Part shown: positions 34,670-43,411 of the stretch, one piece after another
Numbering within the stretch: position 1 is the first letter of the stretch
Layout of the letters: each line of letters opens with the position of its first letter
Assembly (NCBI GenBank): GCA_035528905.1
Contig: DATKXU010000052.1
Span: 6,311-70,310 of the forward strand
Direction of reading: 5' to 3'
Length of the DNA: 64,000 bases
Origin: DATKXU01 sp035528905
GTDB taxonomy: Bacteria > Armatimonadota > UBA5829 > DTJY01
Translations under genes and position numbers: made by a program
The notes under the pieces: generated by a model
What the model was told of the DNA's origin: nothing
The model's database searches: none
What the model saw: only the letters and a program-made list of their open reading frames with translations

Positions 34670-35629
34670 ATGACTCGCAGGAGGTGTAGTTCAAGTAAAA
34701 TGGGCAAACTTTCGTTGGGAAAAGGGCTGCCAGGAATCCTTGCGCTGGCTGCCACAGCGCTCGTGCTGGGTATTGCGGGCACAGGCGCATCTGCACAGGG
34801 CTTGTTCGCACAGGCCGAGCTGGTCATCTACGGCGGCGATGCCAGCCAGGGCAACCTCACGCTGGGAAACTGGGGCGGCGGCGTCTGCAGGGAATCGACT
34901 AAGAACACCTACGCGGGCAGCAAATCCATCGAGATTACTCCAAAGGGGTTGTATCAGGGCGGCCGCTTGGACTTCACCATCCCGTTGGATCTGGCAACCT
35001 GGTTCAACAGCCGCGATGCCTACCTGCAACTTGTGACGAGATTCAGGGAAGGGCAGGCGCCGCAGGACGCCTGGACTATCGGTCTCACAGCCACGCCTAC
35101 CTCAGGAACCGGCACTACGGGCAAACAGGTGAAAAGGGTACACATGATGCTCAATTTCGATGGAGGCCCGGCGACGGAGTGCCAGGTTGACTTGAATGCT
35201 TTCAAGATGTCCGAGGGCGGCTGGATGACCGTTTCGTTCCCGTTCACGGCCCTCAAAGGCAAGCTCAATCTGCCTGCTTACAGGTTGAGACGTCTCGTGA
35301 TCACCGGCGACGGCGCTGAACCGTTCTACATCGGTGAGATACGTGTCATGCGAGACACGACGCCTCTTCAGGCGGACGCAGGCGAGGAAAAAGAGGCCGG
35401 CAGGAATTACACCATAGTATTCCACGCCTCCGCGCAAACCGGGGCCAGCGCCGTGAAGTACTACTGGGATTTCGACGACCAGAACGGCATCCAAGAGGAA
35501 GCCATCGGCGACGTGGTTTACCACAGGTACCCGAAAGCCGGAGACTTCGTCGTGACGCTCACTGTTTGCGACATCTTCGGCCTGAAGACGCCCGCCACGA
35601 GCACCGTCAAAGTGAGGGTAAACGAGTAG
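34670..35629 (+). CDS. Secreted protein with a C-terminal PKD-like domain
   Basis: 319 residues; signal peptide (GILALAATALVLGIAGTGASAQ), with ATG 34670 or the in-frame ATG ten codons later. The middle (about residues 45-225) is a beta-sandwich resembling a carbohydrate-binding module. The C-terminal ~85 residues are a PKD fold: KYYWDFDDQNG and HRYPKAGDFVVTLTVCDIFG. Likely cell-surface or secreted binding protein. Function unknown. Confidence 0.65.
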   Translation: MTRRRCSSSKMGKLSLGKGLPGILALAATALVLGIAGTGASAQGLFAQAELVIYGGDASQGNLTLGNWGGGVCRESTKNTYAGSKSIEITPKGLYQGGRLDFTIPLDLATWFNSRDAYLQLVTRFREGQAPQDAWTIGLTATPTSGTGTTGKQVKRVHMMLNFDGGPATECQVDLNAFKMSEGGWMTVSFPFTALKGKLNLPAYRLRRLVITGDGAEPFYIGEIRVMRDTTPLQADAGEEKEAGRNYTIVFHASAQTGASAVKYYWDFDDQNGIQEEAIGDVVYHRYPKAGDFVVTLTVCDIFGLKTPATSTVKVRVNE

Positions 35630-35645
35630 CAGCACAGAAGACACC

Positions 35646-35701
35646 AGACCTCAGGCTCGCATCCAGGCGAGTCTCGCAAAGCCTAAGCCTCGAGGTCTTT
35701 T
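35646..35701 (+). terminator. Terminator- or attenuator-like structure before the UbiA-family gene
   Basis: AGACCTC+AGGCT (35646-35657) pairs with AGCCT+GAGGTCT (35686-35698, one bulge), followed by TTTT; an inner GGCGAGTCTCGC stem lies between. It ends 23 bases before the next start codon, so it may end the upstream transcript or act as an attenuator. Confidence 0.5.
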
Positions 35702-35723
35702 CCCCTCTGGAGAAGGAGCCGAC

Positions 35724-36593
35724 TTGATCAGCGCTGTTGTAAAGAGCATGCGGCCTATGCAGTGGCCGAAGAACTTTTTCGTGCTTGCCGGGCTGCTATT
35801 CACCTTAGACCGCCATCACCCGCCGCTGGACTACGTTCGAACCGCGCTGGCATTTGCCGCCTTCTGCGTCCTATCGGGGGGCGTTTACCTGGTGAATGAC
35901 ATCCTGGACGCCGACCGGGACAGGAAGCATCCGATCAAGCGCCAGCGGCCTATCGCCTCCGGGGAGCTATCCGCAAGCTCGGCATGGGCAGCGGCGGCCA
36001 GCGTACTGGCAGTCGGACTCACCGGCTCCTTCGCGCTCAGCGTGGGATTCGGCGAAGCGGCGCTCGCCTACGTGTGTCTGATGTTTGCCTACTCCCTATA
36101 CCTGAAGCAGCTCGTGATCCTTGATGTCATGACAATCGCGGCCGGCTTCGTGCTGAGAGCGGTAGCCGGCGCTGCAGTGATACATGTCACCATATCGCCG
36201 TGGCTTCTTACATGCACAATCCTGCTCGCGCTCTTTCTCAGCCTTGCGAAACGGCGCGGGGAACTCCTGCGCTTGGAGGAGAACGCGGCAGACCACCGCA
36301 TGACCCTTGAGGGCTATTCAGTGCCGTTTCTCGACCAGCTCATCAACGTCGCCGCTTCATCTACCATCATCGCCTACGCGCTGTATACTTTTTTCTCCAG
36401 AACAGGCGAGATTCACCCTTACCTGATGGCGACTCTGCCATTCGTGCTGTATGGACTCTTCCGATACCTCCTGCTCATTCAAAAGGGTGAGGGAGTCGAG
36501 AGCCCGGAGCTGCTGCTGCTGGCGGATAAGCCCCTACTGATTGACATCGGCCTCTGGGCGATCACTTGCGTGATCATCATGGCCGCTAGGTAG
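35724..36593 (+). CDS. UbiA-family prenyltransferase (DPPR-synthase-like)
   Basis: 289 residues from TTG 35724 with ggagaaggag upstream; about eight membrane helices. First Asp-rich motif NDILDADRDRKHPIKRQRPIASG and N-terminal RPMQWPKNFFVLAGLLF match the branch containing decaprenyl-phosphate phosphoribosyltransferase; the second motif is weak. Substrate uncertain: could transfer phosphoribose to polyprenyl phosphate or prenylate a quinone head group. Confidence 0.75.
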   Translation: MISAVVKSMRPMQWPKNFFVLAGLLFTLDRHHPPLDYVRTALAFAAFCVLSGGVYLVNDILDADRDRKHPIKRQRPIASGELSASSAWAAAASVLAVGLTGSFALSVGFGEAALAYVCLMFAYSLYLKQLVILDVMTIAAGFVLRAVAGAAVIHVTISPWLLTCTILLALFLSLAKRRGELLRLEENAADHRMTLEGYSVPFLDQLINVAASSTIIAYALYTFFSRTGEIHPYLMATLPFVLYGLFRYLLLIQKGEGVESPELLLLADKPLLIDIGLWAITCVIIMAAR

Positions 36594-36614
36594 ACGCATG
36601 AAGTCGATGTCGGA

Positions 36615-36707
36615 GAACATCGAACACCCAACGCCGAACTTTCAATACGCCGCGGCGGAAGACCCGAAACTTGGAACCAGGATGCCTTGCTCGTTGCGCA
36701 TTGCGCA
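36615..36707. repeat. Heptamer arrays between ubiA-like and lysE-like genes
   Basis: From 36615: GAACATC, GAACACC, CAACGCC, GAACTTT, CAATACG. From 36666: GAAACTT, GGAACCA, GGATGCC, TTGCTCG, TTGCGCA, TTGCGCA. All units keep 7-bp spacing. Confidence 0.85.
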
Positions 36708-36717
36708 TCACCTGCGG

Positions 36718-37428
36718 CTATCTCGGCCAGGGCATGCTTATCTTGATAGTCCAGAGCTTGCCGGATGCGACAAGGTAGAGGAACAAACCCCCGAGGAAGA
36801 TAAGGGAGGCACCGCATAACTGGACGACGATGCGATAGACATTTGGGCTGATGAATGAGCGGCCACTGGCGACTGCGGCTCCCACCGCGAGATACCAGAC
36901 GATATCCCCAGTTATGTGGCCGACGTAGAAAGCGCCAATGGTGGCGAGAGTGTTCCGTGATAGAGCGGCGAAGATAGTGAGACCGACCGTCGCCCACCAG
37001 ATGACCCAGTAGGGATTCGATATGCTCACCGCCATGCCGGTGACGACGGGATTGCGCATGATAACACTGCCGGGAGAGGCCCCGCCGTCAGCCACGGCCG
37101 TCTGAAGGTCAAGGGCGCCTCGCCGGGCATCGCGCGTCATTCCCCACCCCATCCATAGGAGCACCGCCCCGCCGAGGATGGCTACTGTGCCGATCACCGG
37201 CCTGATTTTCAGGAAGTGCCCCAGGCCGAATGCAAGCGCGATGACGGTCACTAGTTCGAGGAGCGAATGCCCGGCCACCAGGAGCACGGATGCCAGAAAG
37301 CCCCTTCTGGCGGTCTGCGCGATAGTAACTGTGAGCAGCGGCCCCGGCGTGAGCGCACCGGAGAGAGCAAACATGAACGAGACAGCGAATACCGTTCCGA
37401 TCGCCAAGTTCCCTGCTTCCACGAACAT
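36718..37428 (-). CDS. LysE/RhtB-family amino-acid exporter
   Basis: 236 residues with about six membrane helices. Family signature near the N-end: ALSGALTPGPLLTVTIAQTARRG; another conserved piece is AVSISNPYWVIWWATVG near the middle. Members export lysine, arginine, threonine or homoserine lactones; substrate cannot be inferred. Convergent with the UbiA-family gene. Confidence 0.88.
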   Translation of the reverse strand: MFVEAGNLAIGTVFAVSFMFALSGALTPGPLLTVTIAQTARRGFLASVLLVAGHSLLELVTVIALAFGLGHFLKIRPVIGTVAILGGAVLLWMGWGMTRDARRGALDLQTAVADGGASPGSVIMRNPVVTGMAVSISNPYWVIWWATVGLTIFAALSRNTLATIGAFYVGHITGDIVWYLAVGAAVASGRSFISPNVYRIVVQLCGASLIFLGGLFLYLVASGKLWTIKISMPWPR

Positions 37429-37536
37429 CCTCCATCGCCAGTCTAGCAGTACCCCCTGAGATGTGTCAAACGGGGGCTTCGCAGTCAGCTTGTCCCCGGT
37501 CAGGAGGATTGCGCGGCTCGCAACGCATTCAATCGT

Positions 37537-37565
37537 TTGAAGCGGCGGGCGACTTCTGCTATAAT
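37537..37565 (+). promoter_or_regulatory. radA promoter
   Basis: TTGAAG (37537-37542), 17-bp spacer, TGC-TATAAT (-10 at 37560-37565). Leader of about 26 bases before ATG 37598. Confidence 0.75.
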
Positions 37566-37597
37566 TCTTGCACTATTGATCGAATCGGGAATTCTTG

Positions 37598-39010
37598 ATG
37601 AGCAAAACCCACTCCACATACGTGTGCCAGCAGTGCGGATACAGCTCGCCGAAATGGCTTGGCCGATGTCCCGACTGCAACCAGTGGAACACCTTTGTCG
37701 AAGAGATCGCCACCCGCGAAACGGCCCGTTCCAAGCGGGAGGGCGCCGAGCTGCACAACCCGCCGAAGCCGATCTCGGAGATCACAATCGGCGAGCACCA
37801 CCGGCGGTCATCGGGGATCGGCGAGTTCGACCGCGTCTTAGGAGGCGGGATCGTCCCCGGCTCTGCCGTGCTGATCGGCGGCGACCCAGGAATCGGAAAG
37901 TCCACGCTTCTTACCCAGGTGGCGAGCAACCTCGGCCTCGATGGACAAATCACGCTCTACGTGTCCGGCGAGGAATCCCCGGAGCAGATCAAGCTTCGCG
38001 CCAACCGAATGAGCGTGGCCACGGATAAGCTCTATCTCGTATCGGAGACGAGCATCGAGCAGATCGAGGCCTGCATCAGCTCCCTGAAGCCCGGCGCGGT
38101 AATCATAGACTCCATCCAGACGATGTACGACCCCACGCTGGAGTCTGCGCCTGCCACGGTGAGCCAGGTTCGTTCCTGCACCGCGGTTCTCACTCGAATT
38201 GCGAAGAGCACGGGAACGCCCGTCTTCATCGTGGGACACGTGACCAAGGAAGGCGCGATCGCGGGCCCCAGAGTACTCGAGCACATGGTGGACACTGTGC
38301 TCTACTTCGAGGGCGACAGGCATCAGGCTTATAGAATCCTTCGGGCCGTGAAGAACAGGTTCGGCTCGACGGACGAGCTTGGAATCTTCGAGATGCGCGA
38401 CGAGGGGCTGGTAGAGGTTCCGAATCCGTCGGAGATTTTGCTTTCGGAGCGGCCATCTGCGGGGGAACCCGGATCGGTTGTTGCCGCGACCATCGAGGGC
38501 ACGCGGCCGCTTCTGGTGGAAGTGCAGGCGCTTGTGGCGCCGTCGTATTTCTCCGCGCCGAGGCGGATGGTGAGCGGCGTTGACTACAACCGCGCCATGC
38601 TCATCCTGGCAGTGCTGGAGAAGCGGGTGCGCCTCAGCCTGGCTAACCAGGACGTGTATGTGAACGTCGCCGGAGGTGTGAGAATCGTCGAGCCGGCCGT
38701 TGATCTTGCGATCGCGGTTGCTGTGGCGTCGAATCTCAAGGATAGACCTGTTGACCCGAATACAGTAGTGATCGGCGAAGTAGGGCTGGCAGGCGAAGTA
38801 CGCGGCGTGAGCCAGATAGAAAAACGGATCAAGGAGGCGGCCAGGCTCGGATTCGAGCGCGCCATTGTGCCGGCGCACAGCGTCCAGAAAGCCAGGAAGC
38901 CCCGTGGCATCCACCTTGTTGGCGTGGAGTCGGTCTTCCGAGCGGTGGAGGCCGCCATCGGCGAGCTCCGGCGCGGCAAAGCAAAAACAGGAGAGCGGAG
39001 GAATCCATGA
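37598..39010 (+). CDS. radA: DNA repair protein RadA
   Basis: 470 residues. N-terminal zinc finger CQQCG..CPDC; Walker A GGDPGIGKST (about residue 95); KNRFGSTDELG signature; C-terminal Lon-protease-like domain (NVAGGVRIVEPAVDLAIAVA). Branch-migration helicase in recombination. The nadA gene starts 68 bases after its stop on the same strand. Confidence 0.96.
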   Translation: MSKTHSTYVCQQCGYSSPKWLGRCPDCNQWNTFVEEIATRETARSKREGAELHNPPKPISEITIGEHHRRSSGIGEFDRVLGGGIVPGSAVLIGGDPGIGKSTLLTQVASNLGLDGQITLYVSGEESPEQIKLRANRMSVATDKLYLVSETSIEQIEACISSLKPGAVIIDSIQTMYDPTLESAPATVSQVRSCTAVLTRIAKSTGTPVFIVGHVTKEGAIAGPRVLEHMVDTVLYFEGDRHQAYRILRAVKNRFGSTDELGIFEMRDEGLVEVPNPSEILLSERPSAGEPGSVVAATIEGTRPLLVEVQALVAPSYFSAPRRMVSGVDYNRAMLILAVLEKRVRLSLANQDVYVNVAGGVRIVEPAVDLAIAVAVASNLKDRPVDPNTVVIGEVGLAGEVRGVSQIEKRIKEAARLGFERAIVPAHSVQKARKPRGIHLVGVESVFRAVEAAIGELRRGKAKTGERRNP

Positions 39011-39044
39011 CTCCACTGCTCCATTACTCCTCTTGGCCGTTAGG

Positions 39045-39071
39045 AGTACGAGTAGGATTCACGAGTAGGAG
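39045..39071. repeat. GAGTAGG repeat upstream of nadA
   Basis: Two GAGTAGG words separated by ATTCAC. The string TACGAGTAGGATTCAC occurs in reverse complement at about 20611-20626. Confidence 0.6.
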
Positions 39072-39078
39072 CCGGCTA

Positions 39079-40014
39079 ATGCCTGCGGAGACCAGCGGGA
39101 TCAAGGACACCACGCTTCGCCTCCTGGACAAGATAGAACTCTACCTGGCGCAGCGGAACGCCGTGATTCTGGCGCACAACTACCAGCTCGGCGAGATTCA
39201 GGATGCGGCCGATTTTGTCGGCGATTCGCTGGAGCTCAGCCGGAAAGCCGCCGAGACCACGGCGGATACGATAGTCTTCTGCGGCGTGCGCTTCATGGCT
39301 GAGACCGCCAAGATACTGTCTCCCCAGAAGGCGGTTCTGCTGCCGGACCTGGAAGCCGGGTGCCCGATGGCCGATATGCTGACGGTCGAGCAGCTCCGCG
39401 AGTTCAAGGCGCAATACCCGGGACGGCCGGTCGTCGCATACGTGAATACATCCGCCGCGGTGAAGGCCGAGGTAGACGTCTGCTGCACCTCCGCCAATGC
39501 CGTCAAAGTGGTGGAATCAATCGGCGCGGATGAAGTGCTCTTCGTCCCGGACAAGTACCTGGCGGATTACGTCGCCTCCAAGACTTCCAAGGAAGTCATC
39601 CCGTATCCGGGATTTTGCCCGACGCACCTTCGCATACTGCCCGAGGACATCCTGAAGCAGAAGGCGCTCCATCCGGACGCGCTTGTCATCGTCCACCCGG
39701 AATGCACGCGGGCGGTCATCGAGCTCGCAGACGGCGTGTTCAGCACATCGGGCATCGTGCGCTTCGCGAAGGAGAATTCCGCAAGGGAGTTCATCATCGG
39801 CACGGAGAAGGGCATCCTTCACCGCCTGCAGAAAGAGAATCCTGACAAGAAGTTCTATTCCCCCGGGGAGCATACCGTCTGCCCGAACATGAAGCTGATA
39901 ACTCTCGAAAAGCTGGCTTGGTCTCTGGAAGACATGCAGTATCCAATCGAGCTTCCGTCAGATACAATAGACAGGGCGCGAGGCGCGATCCAGCGGATGC
40001 TGGAAATCGCATAA
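39079..40014 (+). CDS. nadA: Quinolinate synthase
   Basis: 311 residues from ATG 39079 (taggag 8 bases upstream). [4Fe-4S] enzyme making quinolinate from iminoaspartate and DHAP in NAD synthesis. Motifs: ILAHNYQLGEIQDAADFVGDSLEL, the three cluster cysteines in VDVCCTSANA, HPECTRAV and VCPNM, and the conserved GTEKGILHRL. nadC follows; nadB is not in the window, so iminoaspartate must come from elsewhere. Confidence 0.97.
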   Translation: MPAETSGIKDTTLRLLDKIELYLAQRNAVILAHNYQLGEIQDAADFVGDSLELSRKAAETTADTIVFCGVRFMAETAKILSPQKAVLLPDLEAGCPMADMLTVEQLREFKAQYPGRPVVAYVNTSAAVKAEVDVCCTSANAVKVVESIGADEVLFVPDKYLADYVASKTSKEVIPYPGFCPTHLRILPEDILKQKALHPDALVIVHPECTRAVIELADGVFSTSGIVRFAKENSAREFIIGTEKGILHRLQKENPDKKFYSPGEHTVCPNMKLITLEKLAWSLEDMQYPIELPSDTIDRARGAIQRMLEIA

Positions 40015-40049
40015 TAGGGATCCAGGGGAAAGCAATCGGAAGGGCCACA

Positions 40050-40922
40050 ATGCACACGTCTCAGGCTGGTATGAGCTTGAATCTTCCCGAAGTCAAGGAG
40101 ATTATCCGCCGGGCGCTGGACGAGGATATCGGATCCGGCGACATAACTACGTCGCTGACCGTGCCGCCTGAATCCGTCTGCCGCGCGAAGATTGTCGCAA
40201 AGGAAGAAGGCGTGATCGCCGGGCTCGATGTCGCCGCACTGGTATTCGCCCAGGTTGCCGAGCGGTATTCCGATAAAGAGCCCGTGTTCCGCTCGGAGGT
40301 CGCCGATGGCGCTCCCGTGCGCCCGGGCGATGTCGCGGCCGAGATCACCGGCTCTACAGCAGTCATCCTCACCGGCGAGCGAACCGCGTTGAACTTCCTG
40401 CAGCGGATGTCCGGCATCGCGACGAAGACAGCCGGCCTCGTTGAGTTGGTCAAGCATACCGTTGCAAAGGTAACGGATACGAGGAAAACGACTCCCGGCC
40501 TGCGCATCCTGGAGAAGTACGCCGTTCGAGTGGGCGGTGGCCGGAACCACCGGTTCGGCCTGTACGACGCCGTCCTCATCAAAGACAACCACATCCGGGC
40601 TGCCGGAAGCATAACGGAAGCCGTCCGCGCAGCTAAGTCCGGCGCGCCGCATGGCATCAAGATCGAGGTCGAGGCCGACACTATCGAGCAGGTCAAGCTG
40701 GCTCTCGACGCAGGCGCCGAGATGATCCTCCTGGACAATATGGATCTCGCCACGCTGAGGCAGGCGGTTGCTCTTTGCAAGGGGAAGGCTGTCACGGAGG
40801 GATCAGGCGGCGTGACGGAGCAGAACATAGCAGCAATCGCCGAAACGGGCGTTGACCTGATCTCCGTCGGCGCGCTCACGCACTCCGCCAAGGCGCTGGA
40901 CCTCAGCCTGGAGATTGTGTAG
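40050..40922 (+). CDS. nadC: Nicotinate-nucleotide pyrophosphorylase
   Basis: 290 residues from ATG 40050; an internal ATG seven codons later is possible. Converts quinolinate and PRPP to nicotinate mononucleotide. Motifs EDIGSGDITT, GERTALNFLQRMSGIAT, DTRKTTPGLR, VGGGRNHRFGLYDAVLIKDNH. It continues the nadA transcript and birA begins directly after its stop. Confidence 0.97.
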   Translation: MHTSQAGMSLNLPEVKEIIRRALDEDIGSGDITTSLTVPPESVCRAKIVAKEEGVIAGLDVAALVFAQVAERYSDKEPVFRSEVADGAPVRPGDVAAEITGSTAVILTGERTALNFLQRMSGIATKTAGLVELVKHTVAKVTDTRKTTPGLRILEKYAVRVGGGRNHRFGLYDAVLIKDNHIRAAGSITEAVRAAKSGAPHGIKIEVEADTIEQVKLALDAGAEMILLDNMDLATLRQAVALCKGKAVTEGSGGVTEQNIAAIAETGVDLISVGALTHSAKALDLSLEIV

Positions 40923-40923
40923 A

Positions 40924-41769
40924 GTGGGACAGAAGAAAAAGCCGCCAGCCGTCAGCAGCCACCAGCCAGCCCAGAGCACTGGATGCCTAAATCCGAGATC
41001 CGGAATCCGGAATCCCAAATGGGTCTTCCGCCGCTTCGAATCCGTCGCCTCAACGAACGATGTTGCAGCTCGGCTGGCCGACGAGGGAGCACCTGAGGGA
41101 ACCATCGTCGTCGCCGAGGAGCAGACCGCCGGCAGGGGCAGGCACGGCAGAAGCTGGTCCTCCCCGGCGGGGCACGGCCTCTATCTAAGCCTGGTTTTGC
41201 GGCCCAGCGTGCCGTTCGAGCGAATCGGGGAGCTGGCGTTCGTGGCATCGCTGGCCGCGGCGGAGGCCATCGGGCAAGTTTCCGGCCTCCCCGCACAGAT
41301 CAAATGGCCGAACGACGTTCTCCTGCGCGGCCGGAAGGTCTGCGGCATCCTCATCGAGGCGGGAAAGGCCACAGGGCGACACAGCGACGGGGCGACGCCG
41401 CGAGCGGTCATCGTTGGAACCGGGATCAACGTGAATACGCAGACGTTCCCCGCTGAAATCTCCGAGACAGCAACTTCCATTGCGCTCCAGGCTGGACGGG
41501 CAATCCCACTCGAAACGGTCGAGCAGGCGCTGCTCTCCCGCCTGGAGGCGCGCTACACCGAGTACCTCGCGGCAGGCTTTGCCCCGATACTCGCGGCATG
41601 GAAGAGCCTCGACTGCACAGTGGGTGGGGAAATCACCGTGAACACCACCGACGGTGCAGTCAAAGGCAGAGCAGCCGAGGTTAGTTCGCGCGGCGATCTC
41701 ATCGTCGAGCACCAGGATGGAACCCAAACCCCTGTAGCCGCGGGTGAAGTGATACTGCGTGATACGTGA
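40924..41769 (+). CDS. birA: Biotin-[acetyl-CoA-carboxylase] ligase (no HTH domain)
   Basis: 281 residues from GTG 40924, two bases after the nadC stop. Catalytic domain: VASTNDVAARLA, GRGRHGRSWSSPAGHGLYLSL (biotinyl-AMP loop), IKWPNDVLLRGRKVCGILIE; C-terminal SH3-like domain present. Group I ligase without the DNA-binding domain. The first ~33 residues are unlike the family and are coded by two heptamer arrays; no other canonical start lies between them and the domain. Confidence 0.92.
   Translation: MGQKKKPPAVSSHQPAQSTGCLNPRSGIRNPKWVFRRFESVASTNDVAARLADEGAPEGTIVVAEEQTAGRGRHGRSWSSPAGHGLYLSLVLRPSVPFERIGELAFVASLAAAEAIGQVSGLPAQIKWPNDVLLRGRKVCGILIEAGKATGRHSDGATPRAVIVGTGINVNTQTFPAEISETATSIALQAGRAIPLETVEQALLSRLEARYTEYLAAGFAPILAAWKSLDCTVGGEITVNTTDGAVKGRAAEVSSRGDLIVEHQDGTQTPVAAGEVILRDT
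40940..41023. repeat. Two heptamer arrays at the 5' end of birA
   Basis: AGCCGCC, AGCCGTC, AGCAGCC, ACCAGCC, AGCCCAG (40940-40974); AAATCCG, AGATCCG, GAATCCG, GAATCCC, AAATGGG (40989-41023). Both are read as coding sequence. Confidence 0.85.
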
Positions 41770-41793
41770 TGCGTAATGGGACGAGTCACGCAT
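41759..41793. repeat. Heptamer array at the birA 3' end
   Basis: GTGATAC, GTGATGC, GTAATGG, GACGAGT, CACGCAT in register; the first word overlaps the birA stop codon. Confidence 0.75.
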
Positions 41794-41830
41794 TAGGCCA
41801 ACGTCCGCCGGGCTTGCCAAAACGCACGAT

Positions 41831-41859
41831 TTGACGGCCTACCGGCCCGGTGCTATAAT
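41831..41859 (+). promoter_or_regulatory. yebC promoter
   Basis: TTGACG (41831-41836), 17-bp spacer, extended TGC-TATAAT (-10 at 41854-41859). Predicted leader of about 120 bases. Confidence 0.75.
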
Positions 41860-41876
41860 CTACGCGCGTCATTTTG

Positions 41877-41969
41877 GTGCCGCACGCCGCAGAGGGCTCC
41901 GCTCCACGCACGATCTCAGGTGTGCCACGGTTAATTCTCGGGAGACGGCAAGCCCCCGGCATGCGGCAC
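41877..41969 (+). promoter_or_regulatory. Leader bracketed by a closing stem upstream of yebC
   Basis: GTGCCGCA (41877-41884) is complementary to TGCGGCAC (41962-41969), which lies just before the cgggag ribosome site. The layout resembles a riboswitch-type P1 stem, but no known class is recognised. Confidence 0.3.
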
Positions 41970-41987
41970 ACGGGAGTGGATTTACCG

Positions 41988-42740
41988 ATGTCTGGTCATT
42001 CGAAATGGCATAACATACGCCTCCGGAAGGGCAAACAGGACGCGGAGCGCGGTAAGACATTCACCAAGGTAGCACGCGAGATCATCGTCGCAGCTCGCGA
42101 GGGCGGCGCCAATACGGACATGAATGTGCACCTGAGGCTGGCCATCCAGAAGGCGCGCGACGTGAGTATGCCCGCGGACAATATCAAGCGCGCGATCCAG
42201 CGCGGCGCAGGCGAGATCGAAGGCGCCCAGTACGAGCCCGTCACCTACGAAGGCTATGGTCCCGGCGGCGTCGCGGTCATGGTCTCCTGCCTGACGGACA
42301 ACAGGAATCGAACCGTCGCCGACTTGAGGACGATCTTCTCGAAGAACGGCGGCAGCCTTGGGGAATCGGGATGCGTCGCATGGCTGTTCGACTCGAAGGG
42401 CGTTGTCACCCTCCAGAAGGATGCCGTGGACGAAGATGCGTTGATGCTGGTCGCCCTCGACGCCGGTGCTGAGGACATACGGGTCGAAGGGGACACATAC
42501 GAGGTACTGAGCCCGCCCGGCGACTTCCCGAACCTTCGGCAGGCGCTGGCAGATGCGGGCATCCAGCTTATGAGCGCGGAGACCACCATGGTCCCCAAGA
42601 ACACTGTGCGCGTCGAGGGCAGGGAAGCCAGACAGGTGCTGCGGCTGATGGACCAGCTCGAGGATCACGACGACGTGCAGCAGGCCTACGCGAACTTCGA
42701 TATACCGGAGGACGTGCTTGAGGCGGCCGCAGCCGGTTAG
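41988..42740 (+). CDS. yebC: YebC/PmpR/TACO1-family protein
   Basis: 250 residues from ATG 41988. Starts with the invariant MSGHSKWHNIRLRKGKQDAERGK, given here by its key residues G-H-S-K-W-x-x-I, followed by REGGANTDMNVHLRLAIQKA and GYGPGGVAVMVSCLTDNRNRT. Family members act as transcription regulators or in translation of proline-rich stretches. Own promoter; not linked to ruv genes here. Confidence 0.96.
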   Translation: MSGHSKWHNIRLRKGKQDAERGKTFTKVAREIIVAAREGGANTDMNVHLRLAIQKARDVSMPADNIKRAIQRGAGEIEGAQYEPVTYEGYGPGGVAVMVSCLTDNRNRTVADLRTIFSKNGGSLGESGCVAWLFDSKGVVTLQKDAVDEDALMLVALDAGAEDIRVEGDTYEVLSPPGDFPNLRQALADAGIQLMSAETTMVPKNTVRVEGREARQVLRLMDQLEDHDDVQQAYANFDIPEDVLEAAAAG

Positions 42741-42868
42741 CAGAGCCCGGCATGAGAGACGGAGCCCAAACCTTTCTCTATCTCGGCGGGAACAATTAAC
42801 CGCAACTATGCGTTAGATAAGTAGCAGCAGGCTTATCGCCTGAGGCCTGTCTGAGATGGAGCATTCGG

Positions 42869-43243
42869 TTGGGCCGTAAATCCATCATTCTGCTTCTGCT
42901 GCTCTCATACCTCTTGAGAAACCGATGGGCGGCCCTGATATCCACATATCTGCTGATGGCGGTGTTTATCCTGCTGCCGCTACTGACGCTGGCAGACTGG
43001 GACGGCAGACCGGCCCATGCAGAGTACAACCCGCTGTGGCTGACGTTGTATTTCAACCCCTACTTCGGCGTGATTTCCGTGCCGCACGACGTCATGGACT
43101 TCCTGCCAAATCCATCCCGGCACGAGATTCCGTTCTTCTACATCACCACCCTCATGTATGCGTTTGCGGCGGCTCTGGCCGGCGTCAAGCTGCGCCATGT
43201 CCTGGCGAACGAGCGGGCGATGACGAATGAGAGAGGCGGATAG
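42869..43243 (+). pseudogene. Membrane protein fragment, possibly ABC-2 permease remnant
   Basis: 124 residues from a TTG without a clear ribosome site. Two or three hydrophobic helices (IILLLLLSYLLRN, AALISTYLLMAVFILLPLL, FYITTLMYAFAAALAG) around NPLWLTLYFNPYFGVISVP, reminiscent of the end of ABC-2-type permeases. Too short for a complete permease, no ATPase partner nearby. May be a small intact membrane protein; not recognised. Confidence 0.4.
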
Positions 43244-43411
43244 TACAGGCGGACGTTAGATTCCGACTTGGCTGGCTATTCCACGCTTCTTCGTTTTCCG
43301 TACACACCTGCATGAAGACGCGCACACACCCCACCAGAGTTTGAAACCCCCATCACTCGGCAAAAGATACACTGGCGGCCGCGCCAAAACCATACCAGAG
43401 GGAGAACACGC

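Noticed and set aside
37838..39016. 392-codon minus-strand open frame opposite radA
   Set aside because: RadA is complete on the plus strand with all motifs; the antisense frame is a shadow.
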